From NCBI RefSeq assembly GCF_018831085.1, contig NZ_JAGPNM010000001.1, forward strand, positions 372,001-436,000: DNA of 64,000 nucleotides. Direction: 5' to 3'. The stretch comes from Rheinheimera oceanensis. GTDB lineage: Bacteria > Pseudomonadota > Gammaproteobacteria > Enterobacterales > Alteromonadaceae. Both the position numbers and the translations under genes were made by a program. The notes beneath the pieces are model-generated. The model saw only the letters and a list, made by a program, of their open reading frames with translations. It had not been told where the DNA came from and searched no databases. Shown here one piece after another: positions 19,071 through 26,668 of the stretch (within the stretch, counting starts at the first letter, position 1; every line of letters begins with the position of its first letter).

Positions 19071-19661
19071 ATGCAAAACGATGAATCAGACTTGTTTCTG
19101 CAGGAGATGTCTGGTGTAACGCCATTGTCTCAGGATGCTGTATTACTGGAAAACGGTGAGTTCAGCCCTACGCTGGCACAACAAGCCCGGCGTAAAGCGG
19201 CAGAGCAGGACATGGAGTACGATGCTAACTATCTCAGCATGGAATATGTTGATCTGGTAAAGCCGGACGAGCCCTTCACCTATAAAAAAGATGGCGTACA
19301 GGATGGCGTTTACCGCAATTTACGCCTGGGTAAATATCAGCTGGACGCCACATTAAACCTGCTGGGCAAAAGCCTGAGCGATGCCCGCCGTGAGCTGTTT
19401 TTCTTTATTGAAGATTGCCATAAGCGTGGCGTGCGCACTTTGCTTATTCACCACGGTATGGGCCGCAATAGTAAACCGCACCCGGCAATATTGCGCAGTT
19501 ACGTATTTAAATGGTTACCGCAAATACCAACAGTGCTGGCCTGTAATACCGCCCAAAAGCAACATGGTGGTTATTCAGCCACCTATGTTTTACTGCAAAA
19601 AAATGCCGAACAAAAGCGTGAAAACAGAGAGTTACACAGCAAACGCGGCACACAGAAATAA
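19071..19661 (+). CDS. smrA: Smr-domain nuclease-like protein SmrA
   Basis: A 196-residue protein with an Smr domain in its C-terminal half (LDATLNLLGKSLSDARRELF and VRTLLIHHGMGRNS). In full Smr proteins the first block is LDLHG; here it is degenerate, as in other SmrA proteins. The domain occurs in MutS2 and is associated with DNA endonuclease activity. The ATG at 19071 has AGGAG upstream. A 12-bp perfect hairpin follows directly after the stop. Confidence 0.88.
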   Translation: MQNDESDLFLQEMSGVTPLSQDAVLLENGEFSPTLAQQARRKAAEQDMEYDANYLSMEYVDLVKPDEPFTYKKDGVQDGVYRNLRLGKYQLDATLNLLGKSLSDARRELFFFIEDCHKRGVRTLLIHHGMGRNSKPHPAILRSYVFKWLPQIPTVLACNTAQKQHGGYSATYVLLQKNAEQKRENRELHSKRGTQK

Positions 19662-19687
19662 CTAACCCCCGGCAAGCCGGGGGTTAG
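19662..19687. terminator. Strong hairpin between smrA and a convergent small ORF
   Basis: CTAACCCCCGGC and its exact complement are separated by only two bases (12-bp stem). There is no long T run on the plus strand, and only TTATTT on the minus strand, so termination would rely on stem strength. It sits between convergent genes and may serve both. Confidence 0.65.
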
Positions 19688-19722
19688 ATTTAGTCAATCC
19701 GTTTGACTGTATTCGATTCCTG

Positions 19723-19842
19723 CTATCCGCCACACAACAAACAGACAGCTTCGGCTGTGGTTAAAAATGCCGATAACGCCATTAAGCACACCACAACGGC
19801 GATTGCGGTAAAGCCAAAACCACGACTGGACGCTTTACTCAT
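19723..19842 (-). CDS. 39-residue single-span small protein ending in CLLCGG
   Basis: An open frame with a normal ATG and a well-placed GAGG 6-9 bases upstream. It encodes a basic N-terminus (MSKASSRG), one hydrophobic segment (FTAIAVVVCLMALSAFL), and a short tail AEAVCLLCGG with a Cys-x-x-Cys pair. It could be a tail-in membrane protein or a cleaved secreted peptide: Ala-Glu-Ala after the hydrophobic stretch resembles a signal peptidase site. It has its own spacer upstream with an inverted repeat and a strong hairpin downstream. No family was recognised; coding status is inferred. Confidence 0.55.
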   Translation of the reverse strand: MSKASSRGFGFTAIAVVVCLMALSAFLTTAEAVCLLCGG

Positions 19843-19924
19843 AACTAACCTCAGTTACGCATTTTGTTATTTTAATTAGCAACTTGGCCTAAGTTTCCTT
19901 AAACCGTCACTGAGTGTAGTTAAG

Positions 19925-19941
19925 TTGTAACAAAGTTACAA
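19925..19941. promoter_or_regulatory. Inverted repeat upstream of the 39-residue ORF
   Basis: TTGTAAC-AAA-GTTACAA (7-bp arms, 3-base spacer). It lies between the GNAT gene stop and the small ORF, about 85 bases before its ATG. It could be an operator or a weak hairpin; no T run follows on the minus strand. Confidence 0.35.
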
Positions 19942-19952
19942 TAACTGTGTAT

Positions 19953-20534
19953 TTAACCAGTCTTTTCAATATGATGCGCTAACGCTGAATAAACAAAATC
20001 TGCCGCCAGCAAGCGGCTGTCATTCAGCTGCGGTAAAGCTTCTGTACTGTGCTCAATATGGCTAATAACAAAACCAGCCTGCTGGTAATTTTTCAGCGCC
20101 GACGGATGATCTGCGCTGCAGGTATGCAGCCATATTTTGCTGGCCTGCCACTGTGCTGCCTGTACTATAGCGGCTTGTGCCAGCTTTAACCCCAGACCCT
20201 GACCGATAAATTGCGGCAATAAGCCAAAAAACTTAATCTCAACACTGCGATCGGCGTGCTTTAATAGCTCTATATAACCTGCCGGAGTGCCTTTTACCCA
20301 AAGCAGCCAGGTACGAACCTGTTGCTGCGTTAAATAATCCAGCCACTGCTGATAGTTCCAGCTTAAGCGGCTAAACCAACGCCAGGGGCCGCCAACAGTG
20401 CGAAACATAAACTGGCTTAACTCAGGGCTGATAACTTCAGCTTCTGCTAATTGCACACCATCCGGCCATTGCGGCGGCGCTGGTGTGGGCGCATCAAACT
20501 GCAAAAACCAGGTGGTAATCTCTGTGGTATGCAT
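19953..20534 (-). CDS. GNAT-family N-acetyltransferase
   Basis: A 193-residue acetyltransferase. The acetyl-CoA binding motif A is recognisable in IKFFGLLPQFIGQGLGLKLA (Q/R-x-x-G-x-G type: QFIGQGLG), followed by the motif B region KNYQQAGF. The substrate cannot be predicted. I used ATG 20534, which has AGGGGA upstream and lies just beyond the stop of the reductase gene, with a one-base gap. The longer frame would start with TTG at 20552. Probably cotranscribed with the reductase. Confidence 0.85.
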   Translation of the reverse strand: MHTTEITTWFLQFDAPTPAPPQWPDGVQLAEAEVISPELSQFMFRTVGGPWRWFSRLSWNYQQWLDYLTQQQVRTWLLWVKGTPAGYIELLKHADRSVEIKFFGLLPQFIGQGLGLKLAQAAIVQAAQWQASKIWLHTCSADHPSALKNYQQAGFVISHIEHSTEALPQLNDSRLLAADFVYSALAHHIEKTG

Positions 20535-20535
20535 T

Positions 20536-21456
20536 TTAATATCCCCTGCCAATATCTACCGGATTAAGCAAAGCTTCACCGCGTTGGCTACGCCGGTAAT
20601 TATCAGCAATTTGTTCAACCACAGCGCCAACATCTGTTACCGCTGAAACATGCGGGGTAATAAGCACAGCCGGATGGCTCCACAGTGCATGCTCTGCCGG
20701 TAACGGCTCCTGACAAAATACATCCAGGCACGCAGCCTGCAACCGGCCGTTATCAAGCGCTGCCAGTAATGCGGCTTCATCAACAATATCGCCACGTGCC
20801 ACATTAATAAAAATGGCACCGTTTTTTAAGCTGCTGAAAAAATTCTCTGAGAGCATCTGCTGCGTTGCCGGTGTTAGCGGCAGTAAGCAAATCACAATAT
20901 CAGCATCAGCTACAGCTTTAGCAAGGCCCTCTGTACCTTGAAAACAACTAACATGCTCAAGCTGCTTTGGTGTTCTGGCCCAGCCTCTCACACTATAACC
21001 CAGGCTAACAAAATGCATGGCAGCAGCGCTGCCCAGCTCACCCAGACCAAGCACAGCAATATGGGCAATCTTTCTTGGACTTTTCTGCTTCCACTGCTTT
21101 AGTCGCTGCTGCGCGCTGAACATATCTAAGCGCAGGCGGTAGTAACTGACCACACCATCAAGATAGCGCACCATGGTATCTGTCAGCGTAGGGTCAACAA
21201 TACGGGCAATAGGTAAGGCAGGCAAAGTGGGATCAGCCAATATGGCATCCACCCCGGCACCAAAACACTGCACGGCTTTTAAAGCTGGCAGGCTGGCCAG
21301 GCTGCCGTGCGGTTGCTTCCATACTACGGCAAATTCAACAGCTGCCGGGTTACTGATCTGTGGCCAGATTTCAATTTCAGTATCAGGCAAAGCCTGCATT
21401 AAGCGTTGTTGTAAATCGTCAAGTTTACGATCGGGAATGATTAGGGCAAGGCTCAT
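20536..21456 (-). CDS. ghrA: D-2-hydroxyacid dehydrogenase, GhrA-like glyoxylate/hydroxypyruvate reductase
   Basis: A 306-residue NAD(P)-dependent reductase. It has the dinucleotide motif GLGELGSA, the block NGAIFINVARGDIVDEAAL with the catalytic arginine, DVFCQEPLPAEHALWSHP with the glutamate, and TPHVSAVT with the catalytic histidine. The overall pattern, including the WARTPKQ strand, matches GhrA rather than SerA or LdhA. It would reduce glyoxylate or hydroxypyruvate. It starts divergently from the phosphoesterase gene. Confidence 0.85.
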   Translation of the reverse strand: MSLALIIPDRKLDDLQQRLMQALPDTEIEIWPQISNPAAVEFAVVWKQPHGSLASLPALKAVQCFGAGVDAILADPTLPALPIARIVDPTLTDTMVRYLDGVVSYYRLRLDMFSAQQRLKQWKQKSPRKIAHIAVLGLGELGSAAAMHFVSLGYSVRGWARTPKQLEHVSCFQGTEGLAKAVADADIVICLLPLTPATQQMLSENFFSSLKNGAIFINVARGDIVDEAALLAALDNGRLQAACLDVFCQEPLPAEHALWSHPAVLITPHVSAVTDVGAVVEQIADNYRRSQRGEALLNPVDIGRGY

Positions 21457-21544
21457 AGGTCACCAAAGCTTCAAAAAAGCGTCATATCGCTGACACAGCT
21501 CGCGCTGATGCTGGAAATGCCTAAAGATAACATGGTACAGACTG

Positions 21545-22330
21545 ATGCTAAACTGCCGCACTATCTTTTTATCTGACGTTCATCTGGGGTGCAAAGACTG
21601 CCAGGCCGATTATCTGCTGAGCTTTCTTGAGCATACTCAGGCGCAAACTATTTATCTGTTGGGTGATATTGTCGATTTATGGGCCATGCGCAAACAGGTG
21701 CACTGGACACCCAGCCAGAACAAAGTGCTGCGTTGCCTGCTGGATAAAGCCGAGCAAGGCGTAGAGATAGTGTATATCCCCGGTAACCACGATGAAGCCA
21801 TGCGGCTATATGCCGGTAAGAGCTTTGGTAACATTCGTATTGCCCTGCGCGCCAGCCATACCACAGCACAAGGCAAGAAATTGTTACTACTGCACGGTGA
21901 TGAGTTTGATAAAGAGGTTAACTTTGGCCGCTTACATGCCTGGCTGGGTGACAACCTGTATGACTTGTTACTGTTTTTAAACCGCTGGTACAACCGCCTG
22001 CGCCGGTTAACCGGAGGTAGTTACTTTAGCCTGGCGGCCTACATTAAAAGCAAGGTACCGGGCGCACAAAAAGCTATCGCCCGTTACCGTGAAGCGGCTA
22101 TCGCCAAAGCCAAACGCGGTGGCTTTGACGGTATAGTATGCGGCCATATCCATCATGCTGAAATTCGCCTGGAGCAAGGCATTATTTACTGTAACGATGG
22201 CGACTGGATAGACAGCTGCACGGCACTGATTGAACAACCCGACGGTAGCCTGGCATTGTATCATTGGACAGAGCAGACAGAAAAAATTGCCGCCTTGCCA
22301 CTTGCAGCCAGTAGTAAAAAAGCTGCCTGA
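21545..22330 (+). CDS. UDP-2,3-diacylglucosamine diphosphatase-like metallophosphoesterase (LpxH family)
   Basis: A 261-residue calcineurin-like phosphoesterase. All metal motifs are visible in order: SDVHLG, GDIVDLW, PGNHDE, LLHGDEFD and CGHIHHAE. The helical insert LNRWYNRLRRLTGGSYFSL is typical of the LpxH2-like branch, which is longer than classical LpxH. A role in lipid A synthesis or a related UDP-sugar lipid is likely but not certain. No convincing ribosome binding site precedes the ATG at 21545. The next gene on the same strand is also a lipid enzyme. Confidence 0.82.
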   Translation: MLNCRTIFLSDVHLGCKDCQADYLLSFLEHTQAQTIYLLGDIVDLWAMRKQVHWTPSQNKVLRCLLDKAEQGVEIVYIPGNHDEAMRLYAGKSFGNIRIALRASHTTAQGKKLLLLHGDEFDKEVNFGRLHAWLGDNLYDLLLFLNRWYNRLRRLTGGSYFSLAAYIKSKVPGAQKAIARYREAAIAKAKRGGFDGIVCGHIHHAEIRLEQGIIYCNDGDWIDSCTALIEQPDGSLALYHWTEQTEKIAALPLAASSKKAA

Positions 22331-22422
22331 AATTTCAGCAAACTGCCATAAATCCGACACTGAATTGTCATACAACCGCTTTAGCCTGAGCGCAGCCTAC
22401 TGCCGTGTTATCGGAGCAAACC

Positions 22423-24135
22423 ATGATCAGTGTCGAACAAGTGCTTGCACAAAACCTGCCTCAGCTGTCAAACAAGCCATGGCTATATAAACCCGTAAAA
22501 GGTGCCTTGCGCCGTTTGCTGCATGAGCAGGACTTTATTGCCTTTGCCAGCCGTTATCCGCATTTACAAGGGCTGGAATTTGTTGAACAGGTACTGGACT
22601 ACTTTAACTTTCGCTATTCGGTGCGCGACAACGAAATAGAGCGCATCCCCACCACCGGCCGTATTGTGATTATTGCCAACCATCCCATCGGCTCGCTGGA
22701 TGGTTTAGCCTTGTTAAAGCTGGTAAGCGATATTCGCCCCGATGTTAAAGTAGTAGCCAACCAATTGTTGATGGCGCTTGAACCTCTGCATAACCTGCTG
22801 CTGCCGGTAAACAATATGAGTGGTGGCACAGAGCGGCGGGCACTGGATAATATTCAGCAGCATTTAGCCGCAGAGGGAGCACTGATCCTATTTCCGTCGG
22901 GCGAAGTATCGCGCCTGCGCCCGGAAGGTATTCGTGATGGCAAATGGCATAGCGGCTTTTTACGTTTTGCCAGCAATGCCAAAGCACCAATATTACCTAT
23001 TTTTATTGATGGCCGTAACTCAGCGCTATTCTATGGCGCCTCTATGCTTTACAAACCGCTGGCAACCATGCTGCTGGTAAAAGAAATGTTTAAGCAGCAG
23101 CGTAAAAAGCTCGAAATGCGTATTGGTGAGCAGATCCCTTACGAAGCCTTTGCCAATATGGCGCTGGAAACTCAGGCCAAAGTAAAGCTGTTTAAAAAAC
23201 ACCTGTACCGGCTGGCTAAAGATAAATCAGCGCTGTTTATTACTCAAAGCGCTATTGCTCACCCTGAAGACCGTATTACGCTAAAAAAAGCTGTTGAGGC
23301 CTGCGAATTGCTTGGCCAAACCGGTGATGGCAAGCAAATTTACCTGTATTGCCATCAGCAAAGCTCGCCGATACTGCGTGAAATTGGCCGGCTACGCGAA
23401 TTTGCCTTTCGGGCTGTTGGCGAAGGCAGTGGTTTACGCCGCGATATTGACCGCTTTGACAGCCACTACGAACAGTTGATCCTGTGGGATAAAGACGATC
23501 TGGAAATTGTCGGCGCTTACCGCTTTGCCAACACCCGCAAAGTGTTGGCGGAATATGGCGAGAATGGCCTGTACACTGCGTCATTGTTTCAGTTTGATGC
23601 CAAGATGCAGCCGTATCTTGATGCCGGGCTGGAACTTGGTCGCAGCTTTGTGCAACCACGTTACTGGGGGAAACGCAGCCTGGAATATTTATGGTACGGC
23701 ATTGGCGCTTACTTAAAACGTAACCCGGATATCCGCTATCTGTTTGGCGGTGTCAGCCTGTCGAACAGCTACCCACAGGCAGCACGCGATCTTATGGTGT
23801 ATTTTTACAGCCTGTACTTTAGCGACACAGCCTGCGCGGCGGTGTCAAAACAACCTTATCAGCTGCCACAGGCTATTTTATCTGAATTACAGCAGCACTT
23901 TAGCGGCGATAACTACCTGGAGGATTTTACCCAGCTAAAACACTTGCTGGCCAATATGGGCGTTAGCGTACCCACACTGTATAAACAGTACAGCGAACTG
24001 TGTGAGCCGGGTGGCGTGAAGTTTCTCGCTTTTGGTACCGACCCCGGTTTTGCCAACTGCGTTGACGGCCTGGTACTGGTAGATATGACCATGCTAAAAG
24101 CCAGTAAAAAAGCACGCTATATCGACACAGAATAA
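22423..24135 (+). CDS. olsF: Bifunctional acyltransferase, OlsF-like ornithine lipid synthase
   Basis: A 570-residue two-domain protein. The N-terminal PlsC-like O-acyltransferase (about 75-250) has His87 and Asp93 in NHPIGSLDG and the FPSGEVSR block. The C-terminal OlsB-like GNAT (about 295-570) shows REFAFRAVGEGSG, RFDSHYEQLILWDKDD and ELGRSFVQPRYWGKRSLEYL. This order matches OlsF, in which the C-terminal part N-acylates ornithine with a 3-hydroxyacyl chain and the N-terminal part adds the second acyl chain. The ATG at 22423 is preceded by CGGAG; the earlier GTG at 22405 is less likely. The gene has its own terminator downstream. Confidence 0.82.
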   Translation: MISVEQVLAQNLPQLSNKPWLYKPVKGALRRLLHEQDFIAFASRYPHLQGLEFVEQVLDYFNFRYSVRDNEIERIPTTGRIVIIANHPIGSLDGLALLKLVSDIRPDVKVVANQLLMALEPLHNLLLPVNNMSGGTERRALDNIQQHLAAEGALILFPSGEVSRLRPEGIRDGKWHSGFLRFASNAKAPILPIFIDGRNSALFYGASMLYKPLATMLLVKEMFKQQRKKLEMRIGEQIPYEAFANMALETQAKVKLFKKHLYRLAKDKSALFITQSAIAHPEDRITLKKAVEACELLGQTGDGKQIYLYCHQQSSPILREIGRLREFAFRAVGEGSGLRRDIDRFDSHYEQLILWDKDDLEIVGAYRFANTRKVLAEYGENGLYTASLFQFDAKMQPYLDAGLELGRSFVQPRYWGKRSLEYLWYGIGAYLKRNPDIRYLFGGVSLSNSYPQAARDLMVYFYSLYFSDTACAAVSKQPYQLPQAILSELQQHFSGDNYLEDFTQLKHLLANMGVSVPTLYKQYSELCEPGGVKFLAFGTDPGFANCVDGLVLVDMTMLKASKKARYIDTE

Positions 24136-24156
24136 TCAGGCTAATGCATCATTGTA

Positions 24157-24182
24157 ACTGGCAGCTTTGGCTGCCGGTTTTG
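24157..24182 (+). terminator. Intrinsic terminator after the olsF-like gene
   Basis: ACTGGCAGC-TTTG-GCTGCCGGT hairpin (9 bp with one G-T pair) followed by TTTT. Confidence 0.75.
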
Positions 24183-24193
24183 CTATGTAAAGG

Positions 24194-24243
24194 TTCAGTA
24201 AAGTTCAGTTTCAATTCAGCCTAATCCCTCTATAAGCTATACA
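24194..24243 (+). promoter_or_regulatory. Three TTCAG direct repeats overlapping a promoter
   Basis: TTCAG occurs at 24194, 24204 and 24215, spaced 10 and 11 bases, that is on one face of the helix. The third copy forms a -35-like TTCAGC, and TATACA (24238-24243) follows after 17 bases. Phased direct repeats overlapping -35 are typical of OmpR/PhoB-family activators. The regulator is not known. It drives the DUF3300 gene at 24301. Confidence 0.5.
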
Positions 24244-24300
24244 CTGTACAAAAAGCCGTCGGTGCAGTAATTTGCTAACGGTGAAACTGAGGATAGCAAG

Positions 24301-25742
24301 ATGAAAAACCTGATGCTGCAACTAAGCCGGATGCTGGCGATGTGCGTGCTGCTGGTTAGCCAGTCGTTTGATGTCCGGGCTGAAGAAGAAACCTTGTCAC
24401 AGGCGCAGCTGGATCAAATGCTGGCGCCGGTAGCCCTGTATCCTGATACCGTATTAACCCATGTACTGATTGCCTCAACCTACCCGCTGGAAGTAGTACA
24501 AGCTGCCCGCTGGGTAAAAGATAACCCTAAACTGACCGGCGAAGCCGCTGTAGATGCAGTAGAAAAACAAAGCTGGGACCCAAGCGTCAAGGCACTGGTA
24601 GCGTTTCCACAATTACTGGAGCGGCTAAGCAATGATCTGGACTGGACCCAGGAGCTTGGTGAGGCATTTTTAGCCGACGAAGCCCAGGTAATGGCCAGCA
24701 TTCAGACACTGCGGCAAAAGGCTTATGCCAATGGCTCATTAAATGACACTAAACACGTGGTGGTAGAACGCGAACGTGAAATTATAATTATTGAGCCGGC
24801 ACGCAAAGAAGTGGTTTACGTGCCGGTATACGACACCCGTGTGGTATATGGCGACTGGTGGTGGCCATCCCACCCGCCGGTATACTGGCATACTGCAGGC
24901 GTGTATTACCGCAATAGCCCGTTTCACTGGGGCATAAGTGTTAATGTACGGCCCTGGTTTTACTTTAGTATCTTCGACTGGCGTCATCGCCATGTGGTAG
25001 TACACCACCACTATTACCACAAGTACGCCACAGGCACTATGTAGATGCCCGCCGCTGGCACCACAACACCGAACATCGCCGTGGTGTGCATTACCGCCAT
25101 GAACGGTTAAACCGGGATTACAACGCAGGCTATGGTTACCGCCAGCCAACACGTGAAGTACAAGGCCAGCCGGTGCGCCATACCCGTGTTGACAGTAATG
25201 TTACGGTGCGGGAAAACAAGCAGCATTATCAGCGTAAAACAGCTGAGCAGGTAAAAATGCCGAACCGTGACTGGCAGGCTAACAACAACACCCAACGTCA
25301 GCAACGCCATGTCTCAACAGAACAACGTAATGTATCAACAGAGCAACGGCTGCGGCCAACCGAGGTTAACCGCGACGAACGCCGCCAGCAGCAGCTTAAC
25401 CAGCAATTAAAAGAGCAGCGCCAGCCGGCTGTACAGCGTGAGCGTTCAGAGCGGGTGATCAGCACCGAGCAGCTGCGCCAGCGTGAAGTGCAAACTACGC
25501 AGCCACAGCGTACTGAACAGCGCCAGCTCAGAACAGAACAGCGCCAGCCGGCTGTGCAGCAGCAACCTGCGCTGCAGCAGCGTCAGCCGCAAGTGCAGCA
25601 GCCAAGACAACAACCGGCTGTGCAACAACGGCAACCTCAGGTACAGCAACAAGCCCCAGCCGTGCGCCAGCAGCAGATACGTGAACCACGCCAGGCTGCT
25701 ACTGTGCAACGCCAGGAGCGGCCAGCGCGGCAAATTCAGTAA
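24301..25742 (+). pseudogene. DUF3300 family exported protein, interrupted by a one-base frameshift
   Basis: The first frame (24301-25044) encodes a signal peptide and the DUF3300 core: LDQMLAPVALYPDTVLTHVL, WVKDNPKLTGE, KEVVYVPVYDTRVVYGDWWW, and the His/Tyr-rich VVVHHHYYHKY. It then stops early at TAG 25042-25044. The second frame continues the family pattern (RHRHYVDARRWHHNTEHRRG, from about 25026) and ends in a long Gln/Arg-rich tail (25450-25742). Adding one C after the TAC at 25024-25026 restores a single frame of about 480 residues reading HKYRHRHY. So this is either a recent single-base deletion or a sequencing error. DUF3300 has no established function; the promoter with TTCAG repeats suggests envelope-stress-like control. 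Confidence 0.85.
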
Positions 25743-25771
25743 TACTGACTTTATTTGATATAAAACAAACT

Positions 25772-25804
25772 ACGGGGCTGAATTCATATCAGCCCCGTTT
25801 TTTT
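25772..25804 (+). terminator. Intrinsic terminator after the DUF3300 gene
   Basis: ACGGGGCTGA and its exact complement TCAGCCCCGT flank a 7-base loop, followed by seven T. A strong canonical terminator. It is still in place after the damaged gene. Confidence 0.93.
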
Positions 25805-25805
25805 A

Positions 25806-25819
25806 TTGATCCAGCCCAA
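25806..25819 (+). promoter_or_regulatory. Weak FNR/CRP-like site upstream of ompW
   Basis: TTGAT-CCAG-CCCAA matches 8 of 10 positions of the FNR consensus TTGAT-N4-ATCAA. ompW is FNR-controlled in E. coli, which makes the match worth noting, but the second half-site is poor and lies right behind the upstream terminator. Confidence 0.25.
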
Positions 25820-25849
25820 TATTCTTTGCTGAGCAAAGCGGACAATTGG

Positions 25850-25868
25850 CCACAGAACTTATCTGTGG
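25850..25868 (+). promoter_or_regulatory. Hairpin overlapping the ompW ribosome binding site
   Basis: CCACAGA and TCTGTGG pair around a 5-base loop (7-bp stem). The 3' arm contains the first bases of the TGGAG Shine-Dalgarno element used by the ATG at 25877, so the hairpin could limit translation until opened. Confidence 0.4.
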
Positions 25869-25876
25869 AGATCACT

Positions 25877-26575
25877 ATGAAAACAACCCTGTCTATTATC
25901 ACTCTTGCCTCACTGTTAGCCGCTGCTCCTGCCTCTGCCGACTTTGCAATTAATATAGGTGCCATTACCGTAGCGCCGGACGACAGCAGCTCCAGCTTAA
26001 ACGTTATTGAGCAGGTAGCCGGTTTGCCATCAGGTTCCACTGCTGTTGGCGTTAACACTAATACCCAGTTGGGCCTGACATTTGACTACCGCATTAACCC
26101 GAACTGGGCAGTACAGTTGATTGCCGCTACCCCATTCAGTCATGATATTACCGTAAAAGGCTCAGCGATAGATGGCTTAAAAGTAGGTAAAACCAAGCAT
26201 TTACCACCAACATTGCTGGCGCAGTATCATTTTATGCCACAGCATCAGATGTTTGATCCCTTCGTTGGTGTTGGATTAAATTACACTGAGTTTTTTAACG
26301 AAAAGGCCGATGCGCAATTGATTGGTGCCTTAAACGCACTGGAAGTCGCAGGCGCTGATGACAATGTCGGGCTAAAACTAAAAAGCTCTTTTGGCCTGGC
26401 GTTACAAGCTGGCGTAAACATTAAACTCACCGACACCTTAGGGCTGCATCTGATGGTAAGCAAAATGGATATCGACACTACCGGCCGGGTTCAGATAAAT
26501 GGCACTACAGTGCAAAGCGTTGATGTTGACATAGACCCCTATGTTGCCATGGTAGGCCTGCGCTGGAAGTTATAA
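25877..26575 (+). CDS. ompW: OmpW-family outer membrane beta-barrel protein
   Basis: A 232-residue protein with a signal peptide ending PASA and an eight-strand barrel pattern. The family signatures are QLGLTFDYRINPNWAVQLIAATPFSHDI, HLPPTLLAQYHF and FDPFVGVGLNYT (read in pieces). The C-terminus ends in an aromatic-rich strand, VAMVGLRWKL. OmpW forms a narrow hydrophobic channel. I placed the start at ATG 25877, with TGGAG upstream, rather than the open-frame start at 25826, because the signal peptide begins there. It stands alone between two terminator/promoter regions. Confidence 0.92.
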   Translation: MKTTLSIITLASLLAAAPASADFAINIGAITVAPDDSSSSLNVIEQVAGLPSGSTAVGVNTNTQLGLTFDYRINPNWAVQLIAATPFSHDITVKGSAIDGLKVGKTKHLPPTLLAQYHFMPQHQMFDPFVGVGLNYTEFFNEKADAQLIGALNALEVAGADDNVGLKLKSSFGLALQAGVNIKLTDTLGLHLMVSKMDIDTTGRVQINGTTVQSVDVDIDPYVAMVGLRWKL

Positions 26576-26668
26576 AGCAATAACTTAGACTAAAGGCGAC
26601 TGCGCGCCGGTTGCCTTTTAGCCTAAACTGTTATCCTATAGCGGTACTACACTACACGGAGCATAACA

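Noticed and set aside
25024..25044. Programmed -1 frameshift in the DUF3300 gene
   Set aside because: No X-XXY-YYZ slippery heptamer or following stem is visible; one missing C explains the break more simply.
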